Origin: Wolbachia endosymbiont of Tyrophagus putrescentiae
GTDB taxonomy: Bacteria > Pseudomonadota > Alphaproteobacteria > Rickettsiales > Anaplasmataceae
Length of the DNA: 64,000 nt
Assembly (NCBI GenBank): GCA_030441635.1
Contig: JAUEMM010000001.1
Coordinates: 55,467 to 119,466, forward strand
Reading direction: 5' to 3'
Under the pieces are notes generated by a model that saw only the letters and a list, made by a program, of their open reading frames with translations, ran no database searches and had not been told where the DNA came from. Both the position numbers and the translations under genes were made by a program. Positions 34,123 to 43,714 of this stretch are shown here, piece by piece. Position 1 is the first letter of the stretch. Every line of letters starts with the position of its first letter.

Positions 34123-34874
34123 GTTATCTTGTTTTGATGATTTCCAGTATTTTGCAATTGATTTCTTAGTTTTTTAAGTGTTTTCATCTCTTCTTCTGTT
34201 TTTTGACGTTGTTGCTGGTCATACAGTTTTGCTAGCAGTACAAATTCCGGAAGTATTATAGAGATAACACGATAAATTAATGATGATCGTACTTTGTCTT
34301 GATGCTCATCTTTTATTTTTTTTTGATCTATCTCTGATAATGCATTAAATTGCTTAACTTGGTAAACAATGGATTTAGCAATGCTTCCTACCATAACTGC
34401 ACAACCTAACACAAGTAATGGTATAATTATAAATAGAGTAATTGGATTTACAGGTAGTATGATAGTTACAACTGCTGCAGATAAAAATAATGTATCGCAC
34501 AGTAGATCCAAGAAAATATTTTGCAGTTTATGTCTATTTTCTTGTGCAAATTTTTCCTTCTTTTTCTCTTCTAGCTCTAACTTACATAATTTTCTCCACC
34601 TTAAATGGTTAATAAGCGAGTATGTATTTAAAGTTAGTGATACAACATTAAGTGCAACACTTGTGAAAGCATTACCTCGTAATATGTTCGTTGCAACTGC
34701 TGAGTGATTGATGAAGTTTATTACTTGTGTAATACCAGACATGCCTAAGTTAGCCATTGAGGATGCTGAAGTTGTGCGCTTACATGCTGACCTTATTGAT
34801 TTTTCAACTGCCAGTAACACCTTTTCTTTTAAAGAAGCAGGAGTACAAGTAGTTGTGTCTTGTGATGGGCTCAT
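34089..34874 (-). CDS. Hypothetical protein with four membrane segments
   Basis: 261 residues, no family recognised. Hydrophobic segments lie at about 65-85 (FTSVALNVVSLTLNTYSLI), 120-160 (two helices, LFLSAAVVTIILPV and LFIIIPLLVLGCAVMVG) and 200-215. In between is a highly charged segment (KLELEEKKKEKFAQENRH), and the C-terminal part is a basic coiled coil (DQQQRQKTEEEMKTLKKLRN). It is isolated between a decayed region and lepA, which is divergent. An integral membrane protein exposing charged helices to the cytoplasm, or a secreted host-membrane protein, are both possible. Confidence 0.65.
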   Translation of the reverse strand: MSPSQDTTTCTPASLKEKVLLAVEKSIRSACKRTTSASSMANLGMSGITQVINFINHSAVATNILRGNAFTSVALNVVSLTLNTYSLINHLRWRKLCKLELEEKKKEKFAQENRHKLQNIFLDLLCDTLFLSAAVVTIILPVNPITLFIIIPLLVLGCAVMVGSIAKSIVYQVKQFNALSEIDQKKIKDEHQDKVRSSLIYRVISIILPEFVLLAKLYDQQQRQKTEEEMKTLKKLRNQLQNTGNHQNKITYKRNMKLGTV

Positions 34875-35118
34875 TTTTAAATTAATTAATCATACTTATT
34901 CTATTTTAAGGAGAAGGATATAATAAAATATTAACTAGTATATTTAAAATTTTCTCTAATTTAAAAATATAAGGAATATATAAGATTCATATCTTTTTCA
35001 TAAAAAAGTGAGAAGCAAGTTTATTTTTATTGTTTAGCTATGTATGCAAATTATGCTGTGGCCTTGCTCTTGCGTTACTTAAGATGTAAACTTACATTAA
35101 CTTCAGAACGAGTAAAGT

Positions 35119-36915
35119 ATGAAAAACATAAGAAATTTTGCGATAATAGCACATATAGATCACGGTAAATCAACGCTTGCTGATCGTTTAATAGAAGAAT
35201 GCAATGGTCTTGAGGCAAGAGAAATGGTGAATCAAATACTTGATTCCATGGACATAGAGCGTGAACGTGGTATAACTATTAAAGCACAAACTGTCAGGTT
35301 GAACTATACGGCTAATGATGGTAATCAATACTGCTTAAATCTTATGGATACTCCAGGACATGTTGATTTTTCATATGAAGTAAGTCGCAGTCTCGCTGCA
35401 TGTGAGGGTTCACTGCTAGTAGTTGACAGCAGTCAAGGTGTTGAAGCGCAAACCCTTGCAAATGTATACAAAGCAATTGATAACAACCATGAAATAATAG
35501 TTGTGCTCAATAAAATTGATCTTCCTGCTGCAGATCCCGAGAAAGTTAAACTTCAAATTGAGGAAGTGATTGGTATTGATGCAAGTGAAGCTATTCTAAT
35601 ATCAGCTAAAACTGGTCTTGGGATAAGGAATGTACTAGAAGCCATAGTAAATAAACTTCCTGCTCCTCAAGGCGACATAAATGCTCCTTTACAAGCAATT
35701 TTGGTTGACAGTTGGTATGATACTTACCTGGGTGTGGTGATTTTAGTGCGGGTTAAGAATGGAGTGCTGAGGAAAGGAATGAAGATTGTTATGATGTCTA
35801 ATAATGCCACATACCAAGTTGATAATATTGGAATCTTCACTCCGAAAAAAGTTATGACTGAAGTACTTTCCGTTGGAGAGGTAGGTTTTATTACTGCTTC
35901 AATGAAGGAGGTGGCAGACTGCAAAGTTGGAGATACTATTACTGAGGAAAAAAGACCTTGCAATGAAGTATTGCCGGGCTTCAAAGAAGTGCATCCTGTA
36001 GTATTTTGTAGTATTTTCCCCAACCAAACTGACGATTTTAAGTACTTAAGAGAAGCTCTGGAAAAACTTCATTTAAACGATGCAAGCTTTACTTTTGAGG
36101 CTGAGACTTCAAATGCTCTTGGCTATGGTTTTCGTTGTGGCTTTCTCGGGATGTTACATCTTGAAGTAATTCAAGAAAGGCTAGAGCGCGAATTTGATCT
36201 AGATCTAACAGCAACTGCACCTAGTGTTATCTATAAAGTGACAACACGAAGTGGTGAAATTTTAAATATTCACAATCCAAGCGATATGCCAGACCCCACT
36301 AAAATTGAGATTGTAGAGGAGCCATGGATTACTGCAACTATTATGGTGCCTGACCAATATTTAGGTGAAATTTTGTCTTTATGTGAAGAGAGAAGGGGAG
36401 AGCAAGAGGACCTTTCATATGTTGGCAATACAACAACAGCACTTTTAAGATACGCATTACCACTTTCCGAAGTTGTATTTGACTTTTACGATCGGTTAAA
36501 GTCAACTTCCAAAGGATATGCAAGTTTAGACTGGGAGATTTCTAGCTATAAAATAAGTCAAATAGATAAGCTAAGCTTTTTAGTTAACGGTGAGCCATTG
36601 GATGCATTAGCCTGCATAGTGCACAAAAGCAGGGCGGAAAAGAGAGGACGTGAAATATGCACACGGTTGAAGGATCTAATACCACGTCAGCAGTATAAAA
36701 TCGCGATACAGGCAGCAATAGGTAGTAAAATTGTTGCTCGTGAGACAATCAATCCATATAGAAAAGATGTCACAGCCAAGCTCTACGGAGGAGATGTAAC
36801 GCGTAGAATGAAACTCCTTGAAAAACAAAAGAGGGGTAAAAGAAGACTTCATTCCATAGGAAATGTGAGCATTCCTCAAGATGTCTTTATTCAAGCACTT
36901 AAGATAAGTGATTAA
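35119..36915 (+). CDS. lepA: Elongation factor 4 (LepA)
   Basis: 598 residues, full length. This translational GTPase acts on stalled or mispositioned ribosomes and in 30S assembly. G motifs are [13 protein letters not shown] (G1), [10 protein letters not shown] (G2), [14 protein letters not shown] (G3), NKIDLP (G4) and ISAKTG (G5). The LepA-specific C-terminus is present ([20 protein letters not shown]). The ATG at 35119 has a weak ribosome binding site. The gene is flanked by decayed sequence on both sides but is itself intact. Confidence 0.98.
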   Translation: MKNIRNFAIIAHIDHGKSTLADRLIEECNGLEAREMVNQILDSMDIERERGITIKAQTVRLNYTANDGNQYCLNLMDTPGHVDFSYEVSRSLAACEGSLLVVDSSQGVEAQTLANVYKAIDNNHEIIVVLNKIDLPAADPEKVKLQIEEVIGIDASEAILISAKTGLGIRNVLEAIVNKLPAPQGDINAPLQAILVDSWYDTYLGVVILVRVKNGVLRKGMKIVMMSNNATYQVDNIGIFTPKKVMTEVLSVGEVGFITASMKEVADCKVGDTITEEKRPCNEVLPGFKEVHPVVFCSIFPNQTDDFKYLREALEKLHLNDASFTFEAETSNALGYGFRCGFLGMLHLEVIQERLEREFDLDLTATAPSVIYKVTTRSGEILNIHNPSDMPDPTKIEIVEEPWITATIMVPDQYLGEILSLCEERRGEQEDLSYVGNTTTALLRYALPLSEVVFDFYDRLKSTSKGYASLDWEISSYKISQIDKLSFLVNGEPLDALACIVHKSRAEKRGREICTRLKDLIPRQQYKIAIQAAIGSKIVARETINPYRKDVTAKLYGGDVTRRMKLLEKQKRGKRRLHSIGNVSIPQDVFIQALKISD

Positions 36916-36965
36916 TGTGACTTACCTAGAAAAAGTAGAGAAAACGTTTTTTCGATGAGGTGTGA

Positions 36966-37601
36966 AATGGAAAAGAGCTTAAATTAAAATTAATAAAAGA
37001 AACAGGTCATTATTATTGGAAAAGAAAAGTAAATGGTGATTTAGTTGATATACTTGAAAATTTTCTTGATGCTACTCATACCCCTTTTATCCATAAATAT
37101 CTGATACGCAATCCAAAAAAGTCACAAAAGATTAATGCGCAAGTTGAATGCTCCGATCATAGTATCACTATTAATTACACTGGAGAAGCAAAGCAATATG
37201 GACTTATATCTAAGTTGTTTGAAAGTGAAAGGTTTCAGAGTGGCGCTTTGTTTCATATGCCCAGTGTTGCAGAACTTAACTATTACAGCAAAAGAGGCTT
37301 GAACTTTAAACTGAGAGTTTATCTTACACCAACTATTGCTAGTTCATATGATGTCCACATTTTATTCTACTTTCCAAAAAGTAATATTCTACCAGGTTTT
37401 TTAAAATATATAGTTGCATGGCCGTTTTTTCAGCTTGCGTTTTTACAAGACAAGAAAATAGTTGAAAGCCAGTTTAAAAATAAAACCTACATTAAAGGAT
37501 ATGGTCCAATTTACTGCGAGGCAGATGTAATAAGAAAGTGCTTAATAAGGTTTATTGTAAACTCTAATCAGACAAGTTTTACAAAAACAATTATTGTATA
37601 A
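36966..37601 (+). pseudogene. Rieske-type oxygenase remnant, N-terminal domain lost
   Basis: The frame is open from 36966 (just after an in-frame TGA) to TAA at 37601 but has no ATG near its start. It encodes the catalytic half of a ring-hydroxylating oxygenase alpha-subunit-like protein: ENFLDATHTPFIHKY contains the D-x2-H-x4-H mononuclear iron motif. A helix-grip-like domain with GYGPIYCEAD follows. The N-terminal Rieske 2Fe-2S domain, which should precede it by about 100 residues, is missing, as lepA ends only 50 bases upstream. The coding frame is otherwise intact, so the truncation appears fairly recent. A short product from the TTG at 37215 is conceivable. Confidence 0.7.
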
Positions 37602-37864
37602 ATGATAGGATGGTCGAAATTTTAATAGAGATAGAGGTCAGTAAGAAGGTGTCTGCAAACTCAAAAATGAACCAATTTACGTAACATAGCCTTGTTCACA
37701 GCTAAATATATAAAATTTTTAGTGGTGTTGTAAGTAAATCATATTCTATTGATAACTTCCTATTTCCAAGCAAAACCATAACCCGGTCTCCTTGGTTATA
37801 CTTTGAATCCTTGCTCAAAGAAATTGCTATAGAGCCTATGAATAAAAGTAGGAGAATTGGAGGG
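37602..37864. other. Spacer with a coding-like minus-strand scrap
   Basis: On the minus strand, a frame of 54 residues runs from 37866 to a TAG at 37702, opening with a hydrophobic stretch (PPILLLLFIGSIAISLS) and continuing hydrophilic. It begins inside the stop of the Rpn gene and has no start codon there; an internal ATG preceded by AAGGAGA would give only about 22 residues. I treat it as a gene remnant of unknown kind. Confidence 0.3.
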
Positions 37865-38749
37865 TTATAGCTTTTTTATTTCAGGGATGGATAGGCCGGT
37901 AAATTTGGCAACGGTATTAACATCTATATTGTTAGCAAGCATTGACTTTGCTATCTCAATTTTGCCCCGCTCTGCACCAATTTTGATGCCTTCTTCTCTA
38001 GCATCATCAAGTTTTTGAGCAAGGATGGCCTGTTCATCAAGAATACGCTTTACTTCTTGCTCATAGGTTCTAAGTTCTATATCTGACCAATTGAATCTGT
38101 CTAGCTCTTTATATGCCCTTTTAATAATCTCATCACTACCAATTATCCTCTCTAAATCACTTTCTCTGGTTTCAGCAGCATATCTAAAAAAATAGGCCCA
38201 TTTTTCTACTATGTTGCTCAACTCATCTTCTCTGGTCTTTGAAAATTTTGGTAATTCAATAAATACAAAGCAGAAGTCTTTTAAGTTGCTTTCATAAGTA
38301 TTCATATCAAGAATGGAATGATAGGATAAATATCCTGTTTTATTAGGAAATACTAAGTAATCTGCAATGGCAATAAAGATAATTTCTTTTAAGTTGTAAT
38401 ACTGATCACCCTTTTCAGCTTGTCTTGAATAAGCTTTGGCAGCATAGTACTGAGCACGTTTTTCAAAACCTTTGGTCTTAGCGACCTGCATCTCAATTAT
38501 ATATTGGGTTCCATTAATATCCCTGCATAAAACGTCAACGATACTTTGTTTTTTAGCAGCAATGTCAGGGTCTTGAACAGTGCTTAAGAATTCAACTTCC
38601 TGTATCTTTTGTAATTCTAAATGTGCTAGAGTATCATTGATAAGAATATCGTTAAGGAAATGAATCAGAATGTCCTTATTTTTTTCAGTACCAAAGATAC
38701 GCTTGAACGATACGTCATTCTTAGGATCAAGAAACTTAGAAAATGCCAT
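37865..38749 (-). CDS. Rpn family (PD-(D/E)XK) recombination-promoting nuclease-like protein
   Basis: 294 residues from ATG 38749 (MAFSKFLDPKNDVSFKRIFG), the canonical family opening; a longer start at 38788 is less likely. The nuclease core shows the conserved Asp of SIVDVLCRDING and E-x-Q in IIEMQVAK (about 80-100), then the QRAQYYAAKAYSRQ helix. The tail has a charged segment (EGIKIGAERGKIEIAKSMLANNIDVNTVAKFTGLS) of the kind seen at the ends of these transposase_31/PDDEXK proteins. Family members promote RecA-independent recombination in E. coli. They are common and variable in Wolbachia. It lies amid IS and gene remnants. Confidence 0.9.
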   Translation of the reverse strand: MAFSKFLDPKNDVSFKRIFGTEKNKDILIHFLNDILINDTLAHLELQKIQEVEFLSTVQDPDIAAKKQSIVDVLCRDINGTQYIIEMQVAKTKGFEKRAQYYAAKAYSRQAEKGDQYYNLKEIIFIAIADYLVFPNKTGYLSYHSILDMNTYESNLKDFCFVFIELPKFSKTREDELSNIVEKWAYFFRYAAETRESDLERIIGSDEIIKRAYKELDRFNWSDIELRTYEQEVKRILDEQAILAQKLDDAREEGIKIGAERGKIEIAKSMLANNIDVNTVAKFTGLSIPEIKKL

Positions 38750-39085
38750 AGCTAGAACACCTAAGGAGCATTCATCATTGTATACCACTGATGCAAAATA
38801 TTCAAGGTTTTTATGTAACTCTTATTATGATTTAGCTATAAATTGTAACTTCAGTTTTTAAAATCGACCTTTTCTCGTGGCGTGACAGAGGCGTTTTGGA
38901 CTTTAGTGGTCATATCATCTTCTGGCAAGTACCTCTAAAAAGAGGCTTAAAACGTCTAAAAACCCTAAATTGAATGTGAAGCAGTAAAAGAGCTGGAAGA
39001 AGAGAAATTTTGTCGACTGATGGGAGTAAAAAAATCGACATTTATTTACTCTTTACCGTTCTTATAATAAGTTTACGAAAAGCTA
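38750..39085. other. Spacer upstream of the Rpn gene with an IS remnant
   Basis: About 336 bases with no intact gene. It includes an IS5-like transposase scrap (38969-39067, listed separately) and otherwise AT-rich sequence that probably holds the Rpn gene promoter on the minus strand. Confidence 0.5.
38969..39067 (+). pseudogene. IS5-like transposase N-terminal remnant
   Basis: An open frame without ATG encodes VKELEEEKFCRLMGVKKSTF before an early stop. This resembles the N-terminus of IS5-family (ISWpi1/IS1031-like) transposases, where an (I/L)xxLxxEKFxRLxGVxxxTF segment is conserved. Only about 30 residues remain. Confidence 0.5.
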
Positions 39086-39162
39086 TGGCGGGAGTGATGA
39101 GACTTGAACTCACGACCTCATGCGTGACAGGCATGCGCTCTAACCAACTGAGCTACACCCCC
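39086..39162 (-). tRNA. tRNA-Asp (anticodon GTC)
   Basis: On the minus strand, acceptor GGGGGTG pairs with CACTCCC (one G-T). The anticodon stem CATGC/GCATG holds loop CTGTCAC (anticodon GTC). The T arm is GTGAG TTCAAGT CTCAT (one G-T). The discriminator is G, as expected for tRNA-Asp, and CCA is encoded. Confidence 0.95.
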
Positions 39163-39335
39163 CTTATATTTATTTTAAAGTTAATAAATGCGCTATGGTT
39201 TGTCAATATTTTTTGTTTGCTTTGCGCTGTATTTTCCATTACCATGTAAGTGACTTTAATTTTACACATGGCACATAACAAGTAGTCCCTTTAGGGTTTT
39301 AGCCATGGAAGATAAACTATTTGGAGGAAATGAAT

Positions 39336-40160
39336 ATGACTAGTATCACTATACGTGATCTTGCAGGTGCTGGTGTACACTTTGGACACAAGATTAGTCG
39401 CTGGAATGCGAAAATGGCTCCTTATATATACGGAGTGCATCAGGAAAATCGAATACATATACTTGATCTGCGTAAAACTTTGCCATTGTTGAATACTGCG
39501 ATGAAAGCTTTATATGATGTTGCATCTCAAGGTGGACGCATTCTATTTGTTGGAACAAAATTTCAAGCCTCAGACATTATTGCAAGTGAAGCTGTTCGCT
39601 GTGGTCAATATTATGTCAATCACCGCTGGTTAGGTGGTATGCTTACTAACTGGGGTACTGTATCTTCTTCAATAAAGACTTTGGTACAATATGAAAAAAT
39701 TTTAAGTGACGAGGAAACTACTCTCACTAAAAAAGAATTAGGGAATATTGAAAAGAAAAGACAAAAGCTTGAAAAGTCATTAGGTGGTATTAGAGAGATG
39801 GGAGCAGTACCAGATATTCTATTTATTCTTGACACTAATAAAGAACATATCGCTGTCAAAGAAGCTAAAAAGCTGAATGTCCCTTTGGTTGCTGTGCTTG
39901 ATACCAACTCTGATCCGGATGATATTACTTATCCTGTACCTGGGAATGATGATTCAAGGAAATCTATAGAGCTTTATTGTAAGCTAGCTGCTGACTCTAT
40001 ATTAGCAGGAATAGAATCAAGTTTGGCAAGATCTGGAATTAAGATTGACGGTGTGAAAGACAGCGAAGATAAGCTAGAAATGAAAGAGAGCGTTGTACAG
40101 ACTAGAAAAAAACGTAATAGAGTTCATAAGGGAGATGAAGAAGGAGGTAGCGACAAATGA
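39336..40160 (+). CDS. rpsB: 30S ribosomal protein S2
   Basis: 274 residues from ATG 39336 ([19 protein letters not shown]); GGAGGA at 39323-39328 lies seven bases before it, whereas the in-frame ATG at 39330 is too close. Landmarks are [29 protein letters not shown] and the DTNKEH segment. The C-terminal 30 residues are a charged extension. First gene of the conserved rpsB-tsf-pyrH-frr-uppS-cdsA cluster; its TGA overlaps the tsf ATG. Confidence 0.97.
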   Translation: MTSITIRDLAGAGVHFGHKISRWNAKMAPYIYGVHQENRIHILDLRKTLPLLNTAMKALYDVASQGGRILFVGTKFQASDIIASEAVRCGQYYVNHRWLGGMLTNWGTVSSSIKTLVQYEKILSDEETTLTKKELGNIEKKRQKLEKSLGGIREMGAVPDILFILDTNKEHIAVKEAKKLNVPLVAVLDTNSDPDDITYPVPGNDDSRKSIELYCKLAADSILAGIESSLARSGIKIDGVKDSEDKLEMKESVVQTRKKRNRVHKGDEEGGSDK

Positions 40161-41026
40161 AAGTAGATGTAAATGACATTAAATTATTACGTGACAGAAC
40201 GGGAGCAGGTATAAATGATTGCAAAAAAGCACTAGAGGAATGTAGTGGTGATATTGATAAGGCAATTGAGAAATTGCGTGTTATAGGGCTTGCTAAGGCG
40301 AGTAAGAAATCTGATAGAGAAACTCGAGATGGTTTAATAGCTATGCATTTAGCTGGGGATCATGGTGTATTGGTTGAATTGAGTTGTGAAACAGATTTTG
40401 TTGCACGTAATGAAAAATTTATGGAATTAGCATCAAGCTTAGCCTTGCTAGCTTGTAGGGAGCATTGCTCAAGTTTAGATAAGTTGCAAAACACTGAATA
40501 TGGAGAAGTTGGCACAGTACAAGAAGCTATTATGAATGCAAGCTCAGTACTTGGTGAAAAATTACAGCTAAGTAAGGTATGTTATGCAAAAGCTAACAAT
40601 GGAGTTGTTGCAGGTTATGCACATGGGTCTACTTCTAACTTAGGTAAGATTGGTGCTTTGGTTGTTCTAGAATCAGCTGGAGATAAAGCAAAACTGCAGG
40701 AAATTGGAAAAGATATAGCTATGCATATTGTTGCTATGAAACCTGAAGCTTTATCTATAAGTAATTTAGACCAAGCAAAATTAGAAAATGAACGTTCTAT
40801 AGTTACAGAACAAGTAAAGAGTTTAAATAAGCCAGAAGAAGTAATGAGAAAAATAATAGATGGTCGTATGGCTAAATATTATGAAGAAGTTGTTTTACTA
40901 GAGCAAAAGTTTATTAAAGACGATAAGTTAAGTGTTTCCGATTTTGTAAAGTCAAATGAGTTAAATTTGGGGTGCACTATTGAGCTGCCTGAGTATAAGT
41001 TACTTACTTTGGGCAATGCAAATTAG
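40157..41026 (+). CDS. tsf: Elongation factor Ts
   Basis: 289 residues. EF-Ts exchanges GDP for GTP on EF-Tu. The N-terminal UBA-like domain with [18 protein letters not shown] and the EF-Tu contact [16 protein letters not shown] are conserved. The ATG overlaps the rpsB stop (ATGA) and is preceded by GGAGGTAG. Two bases separate its stop from pyrH. Confidence 0.97.
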   Translation: MKVDVNDIKLLRDRTGAGINDCKKALEECSGDIDKAIEKLRVIGLAKASKKSDRETRDGLIAMHLAGDHGVLVELSCETDFVARNEKFMELASSLALLACREHCSSLDKLQNTEYGEVGTVQEAIMNASSVLGEKLQLSKVCYAKANNGVVAGYAHGSTSNLGKIGALVVLESAGDKAKLQEIGKDIAMHIVAMKPEALSISNLDQAKLENERSIVTEQVKSLNKPEEVMRKIIDGRMAKYYEEVVLLEQKFIKDDKLSVSDFVKSNELNLGCTIELPEYKLLTLGNAN

Positions 41027-41028
41027 AG

Positions 41029-41763
41029 ATGGCAGATCAGCAAGGTAAAGCAAAGTACTCTAGGATATTACTTAAAATTTCTGGTGAAGCTCTCATGGGA
41101 GAAAAACAATTTGGCCATGATGTGTTGGCCATAGATGAACTATCTCAAAGTATACTAGAAATTTATAATCTTGGAGTGCAGATTTGCATTGTTGTTGGTG
41201 GTGGTAACATTTTTCGTGGGTCATCATCTGTGTCATCAACTGGCTATGAAAGAGCGAGCAGTGACTACATTGGAATGCTTGGTACTGTTATTAATGCTCT
41301 TATCTTACAGAATGTTTTAGAAAAAAATTCTATAGTATCCAGGGTGCTATCCGCCATACCTATGACTACTATATGTGAGCCTTACATTAGAAGAAAAGCT
41401 ATCCGTCATTTAGAGAAGGGAAGGGTAGTAATCTTTGCTGCTGGCACGGGTAATCCGTTTTTTACTACTGATACAGCAGCAGCTTTGCGTGCTGTTGAAA
41501 TGAATTGTGATGCAATTTTAAAGGGTACACAGGTAAAAGGTGTATACTCTGCTGATCCAAAGCAAATTAAAGATGCAGTGATGTATGATAGACTTTCTTA
41601 TACAGATTTACTAGCTCGTGATCTCAAAGTGATGGATGCATCTGCCGTTTCGCTCGCACGAGAAAACTCAATTCCCATTATAGTTTTTTCTTTAAAAGAA
41701 GAAAAAATGGTTAACATTGTTCAGGGTAATGGAGTTTATACTTTGGTTTCAAATTCTAAATAG
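41029..41763 (+). CDS. pyrH: Uridylate kinase
   Basis: 244 residues. It phosphorylates UMP to UDP. The amino-acid-kinase fold starts with [12 protein letters not shown], followed by the GGGNIFRG loop, [20 protein letters not shown] and the C-terminal [20 protein letters not shown]. Length is typical. It lies two bases after tsf in the translation-linked operon, as in most proteobacteria. Confidence 0.97.
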   Translation: MADQQGKAKYSRILLKISGEALMGEKQFGHDVLAIDELSQSILEIYNLGVQICIVVGGGNIFRGSSSVSSTGYERASSDYIGMLGTVINALILQNVLEKNSIVSRVLSAIPMTTICEPYIRRKAIRHLEKGRVVIFAAGTGNPFFTTDTAAALRAVEMNCDAILKGTQVKGVYSADPKQIKDAVMYDRLSYTDLLARDLKVMDASAVSLARENSIPIIVFSLKEEKMVNIVQGNGVYTLVSNSK

Positions 41764-41774
41764 ATAGGTAAAAC

Positions 41775-42332
41775 ATGTTAAATGAGATAAAAACAAAAAC
41801 AAAAGACAGGATGTTAAAAACTATACAGTCCTTTCACGATGATATAAAAGGTGTGCGTACTGGTAGGGCTAATGCATCGTTGCTTGATGGTGTTGTTGTG
41901 AATGTTTATGGGGGGCATCAAAAGTTAAATCAAGTAGCTGGTGTTTCAGTTGCAGATAATAAAACTCTATTAATAAAAGTTTGGGATGCAAGTACTATAG
42001 GTGAGGTAAAAAACGCAATTTTAAATGCTAACCTTAACTTAAACCCTGCTGTTGAAGGTAGTACAATACGCATCACTCTTCCAGATTTAACACAAGAAAC
42101 TCGAGGAAAACTTGTGAAGTTATTACATCAGTTTGCTGAAAATGCTCGTATTGCAATCAGGAATATACGCAGAGATATCGTAGAAGAAGTAGAAAAAATG
42201 GAAGAGGATAAGGAAATATCGGAAGATGACTTCCACAGTATTAAAAAAGAAGTGCAAAACGTTACTGATGACCATATCAAAAGAATAGACAGTGAGTTAT
42301 CGAATAAGGAAAAGGAGATATTGCATCATTAA
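41775..42332 (+). CDS. frr: Ribosome recycling factor
   Basis: 185 residues. RRF splits post-termination ribosomes together with EF-G. The chain has the typical start with the GVRTGRANASLLDGVVVNVYG segment and the conserved C-terminal ENARIAIRNIRRDI helix. Its TAA is directly followed by the ATG of uppS. Confidence 0.97.
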   Translation: MLNEIKTKTKDRMLKTIQSFHDDIKGVRTGRANASLLDGVVVNVYGGHQKLNQVAGVSVADNKTLLIKVWDASTIGEVKNAILNANLNLNPAVEGSTIRITLPDLTQETRGKLVKLLHQFAENARIAIRNIRRDIVEEVEKMEEDKEISEDDFHSIKKEVQNVTDDHIKRIDSELSNKEKEILHH

Positions 42333-43019
42333 ATGATAAGCGAATTAGACCTTCCAAAGCATTTAGCAATTATTATGGATGGTAATGGTAGATGGGCAAG
42401 AAATCAAGGAAAGGCAAAAATTGATGGGTATAAAAAAGGTAGCGATGTTGCGTACAATATTGCTAAGTATTGTGCATCTCTTTCTATACCTTATTTAACT
42501 TTATACGCTTTCTCTATAGAGAATTGGTTGAGGCCTCAGGATGAGATTAATGCCCTACTTGAACTGTTTTATTCCATCTTGACTAGCGAGAAATTTACTT
42601 GTGATGGCAATATACGACTGAACTTTATTGGAAACTTAAGTCTGTTACCTAGTAGAATACTAGAACAGATGAAAAAAGCTGAAGAAATGACATGTAATCA
42701 TAACGGCTTATTGCTCACTATAGCAGTAAGTTATGGAGCAAAACAAGAAATAATTCAAGCTGTAAGCGTTATTGCTAAAAACAATATTGGTTATGTATCA
42801 GAAGATGAGTTCGAGAAGTTTTTATACACTAAGGATCTTCCACGGTTAGATTTTTTAATAAGGACCGGAGGAGAAAAGAGACTAAGTAATTTCCTGTTGT
42901 GGCAAGCTGCTTATGCTGAATTATATTTTTGTAATACCCTATGGCCTAATTTCTCTTGCAAACATCTAACCAAAGCATTACAAGAATATATAAAAAGAGA
43001 GAGAAAATATGGTAGATAA
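42333..43019 (+). CDS. uppS: Undecaprenyl diphosphate synthase (cis-prenyltransferase)
   Basis: 228 residues. It extends farnesyl diphosphate with isopentenyl units to C55-PP, the precursor of the lipid II carrier. The signature HLAIIMDGNGRWARNQGK (Asp in the MDGNGRWA loop) and the C-terminal LIRTGGEKRLSNFLLWQAAY are present. It abuts frr and overlaps cdsA by 11 bases. Its presence agrees with a minimal lipid II pathway in Wolbachia. Confidence 0.96.
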   Translation: MISELDLPKHLAIIMDGNGRWARNQGKAKIDGYKKGSDVAYNIAKYCASLSIPYLTLYAFSIENWLRPQDEINALLELFYSILTSEKFTCDGNIRLNFIGNLSLLPSRILEQMKKAEEMTCNHNGLLLTIAVSYGAKQEIIQAVSVIAKNNIGYVSEDEFEKFLYTKDLPRLDFLIRTGGEKRLSNFLLWQAAYAELYFCNTLWPNFSCKHLTKALQEYIKRERKYGR

Positions 43020-43635
43020 TAACTTTATTATTAGAATATTATCCTCAACGGTAATATTGTTTATATTTGCTTTTGCAGTGTATTTCAGCAATCTATCATT
43101 CTACTTGCTCATTTTCTCAATAGCAGTTTTATCTTCTTTTGAGTGGTATAATCTAACACGAGGAAACAAAATTTTGTATGTTTTTGCATTATTATTGATT
43201 GCCTTGCCAAATGCCTCCTTAATATATTTATACAATCTACCACAGGGAAAATATATAGCTATATGGCTTATTCTCACTATCTGGGGAATTGATGTTACTG
43301 CTTACTTTTTCGGTAAGAAATTTGGTCAGAAGAGAATTTGTCCAGCTATTAGTCCAGGAAAAACATGGATTGGACTTCTTGGAGCAATTGTTGCAGGTGT
43401 GTTATTAACGATTCTTGGATCATTATTTCTCAGGTTATTTCCTATTCTTTATTCCCCTATAATTGGAATTGCAATTGCAATTACATCTCAACTAGGGGAC
43501 TTCACTGAGTCACTGATAAAAAGAGCTTATGGTGTTAAAGATAGTGGTAGCATTATCCCGGGTCACGGAGGGATTCTTGATCGAATGGATAGCTTCATTT
43601 TCACTGCTCCCCTTATTGCTATCTATATGAGTTAA
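43009..43635 (+). CDS. cdsA: Phosphatidate cytidylyltransferase
   Basis: 208 residues, short for the family (about 250-280 in enterobacteria). It makes CDP-diacylglycerol from phosphatidate and CTP. About six hydrophobic segments are visible. The cytidylyltransferase signature is complete near the C-terminus: QLGDFTESLIKRAYGVKDSG followed by IIPGHGGILDRMDS. The start overlaps uppS, ending the rpsB operon; a 79-base gap separates it from proS. Confidence 0.95.
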   Translation: MVDNNFIIRILSSTVILFIFAFAVYFSNLSFYLLIFSIAVLSSFEWYNLTRGNKILYVFALLLIALPNASLIYLYNLPQGKYIAIWLILTIWGIDVTAYFFGKKFGQKRICPAISPGKTWIGLLGAIVAGVLLTILGSLFLRLFPILYSPIIGIAIAITSQLGDFTESLIKRAYGVKDSGSIIPGHGGILDRMDSFIFTAPLIAIYMS

Positions 43636-43714
43636 CTGCTGGCAAGTAAAGAAAGAAGTTTACCTGAGTACGTATTCTAGTTAAAATTTTTTCATCTAAG
43701 TTGAAGCCAATATA

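Noticed and set aside
34089-34874. Possible transposase accessory protein next to the IS remnant
   Set aside because: The protein has membrane helices and a basic coiled coil, with no DDE or DNA-binding motif; adjacency to the remnant looks accidental.
37702-37866. Minus-strand 54-residue frame with a signal-like start as a separate gene
   Set aside because: It begins in the stop region of the Rpn gene without a start codon; the only ATG with a good Shine-Dalgarno gives about 22 residues. Reported as a remnant within the spacer entry.
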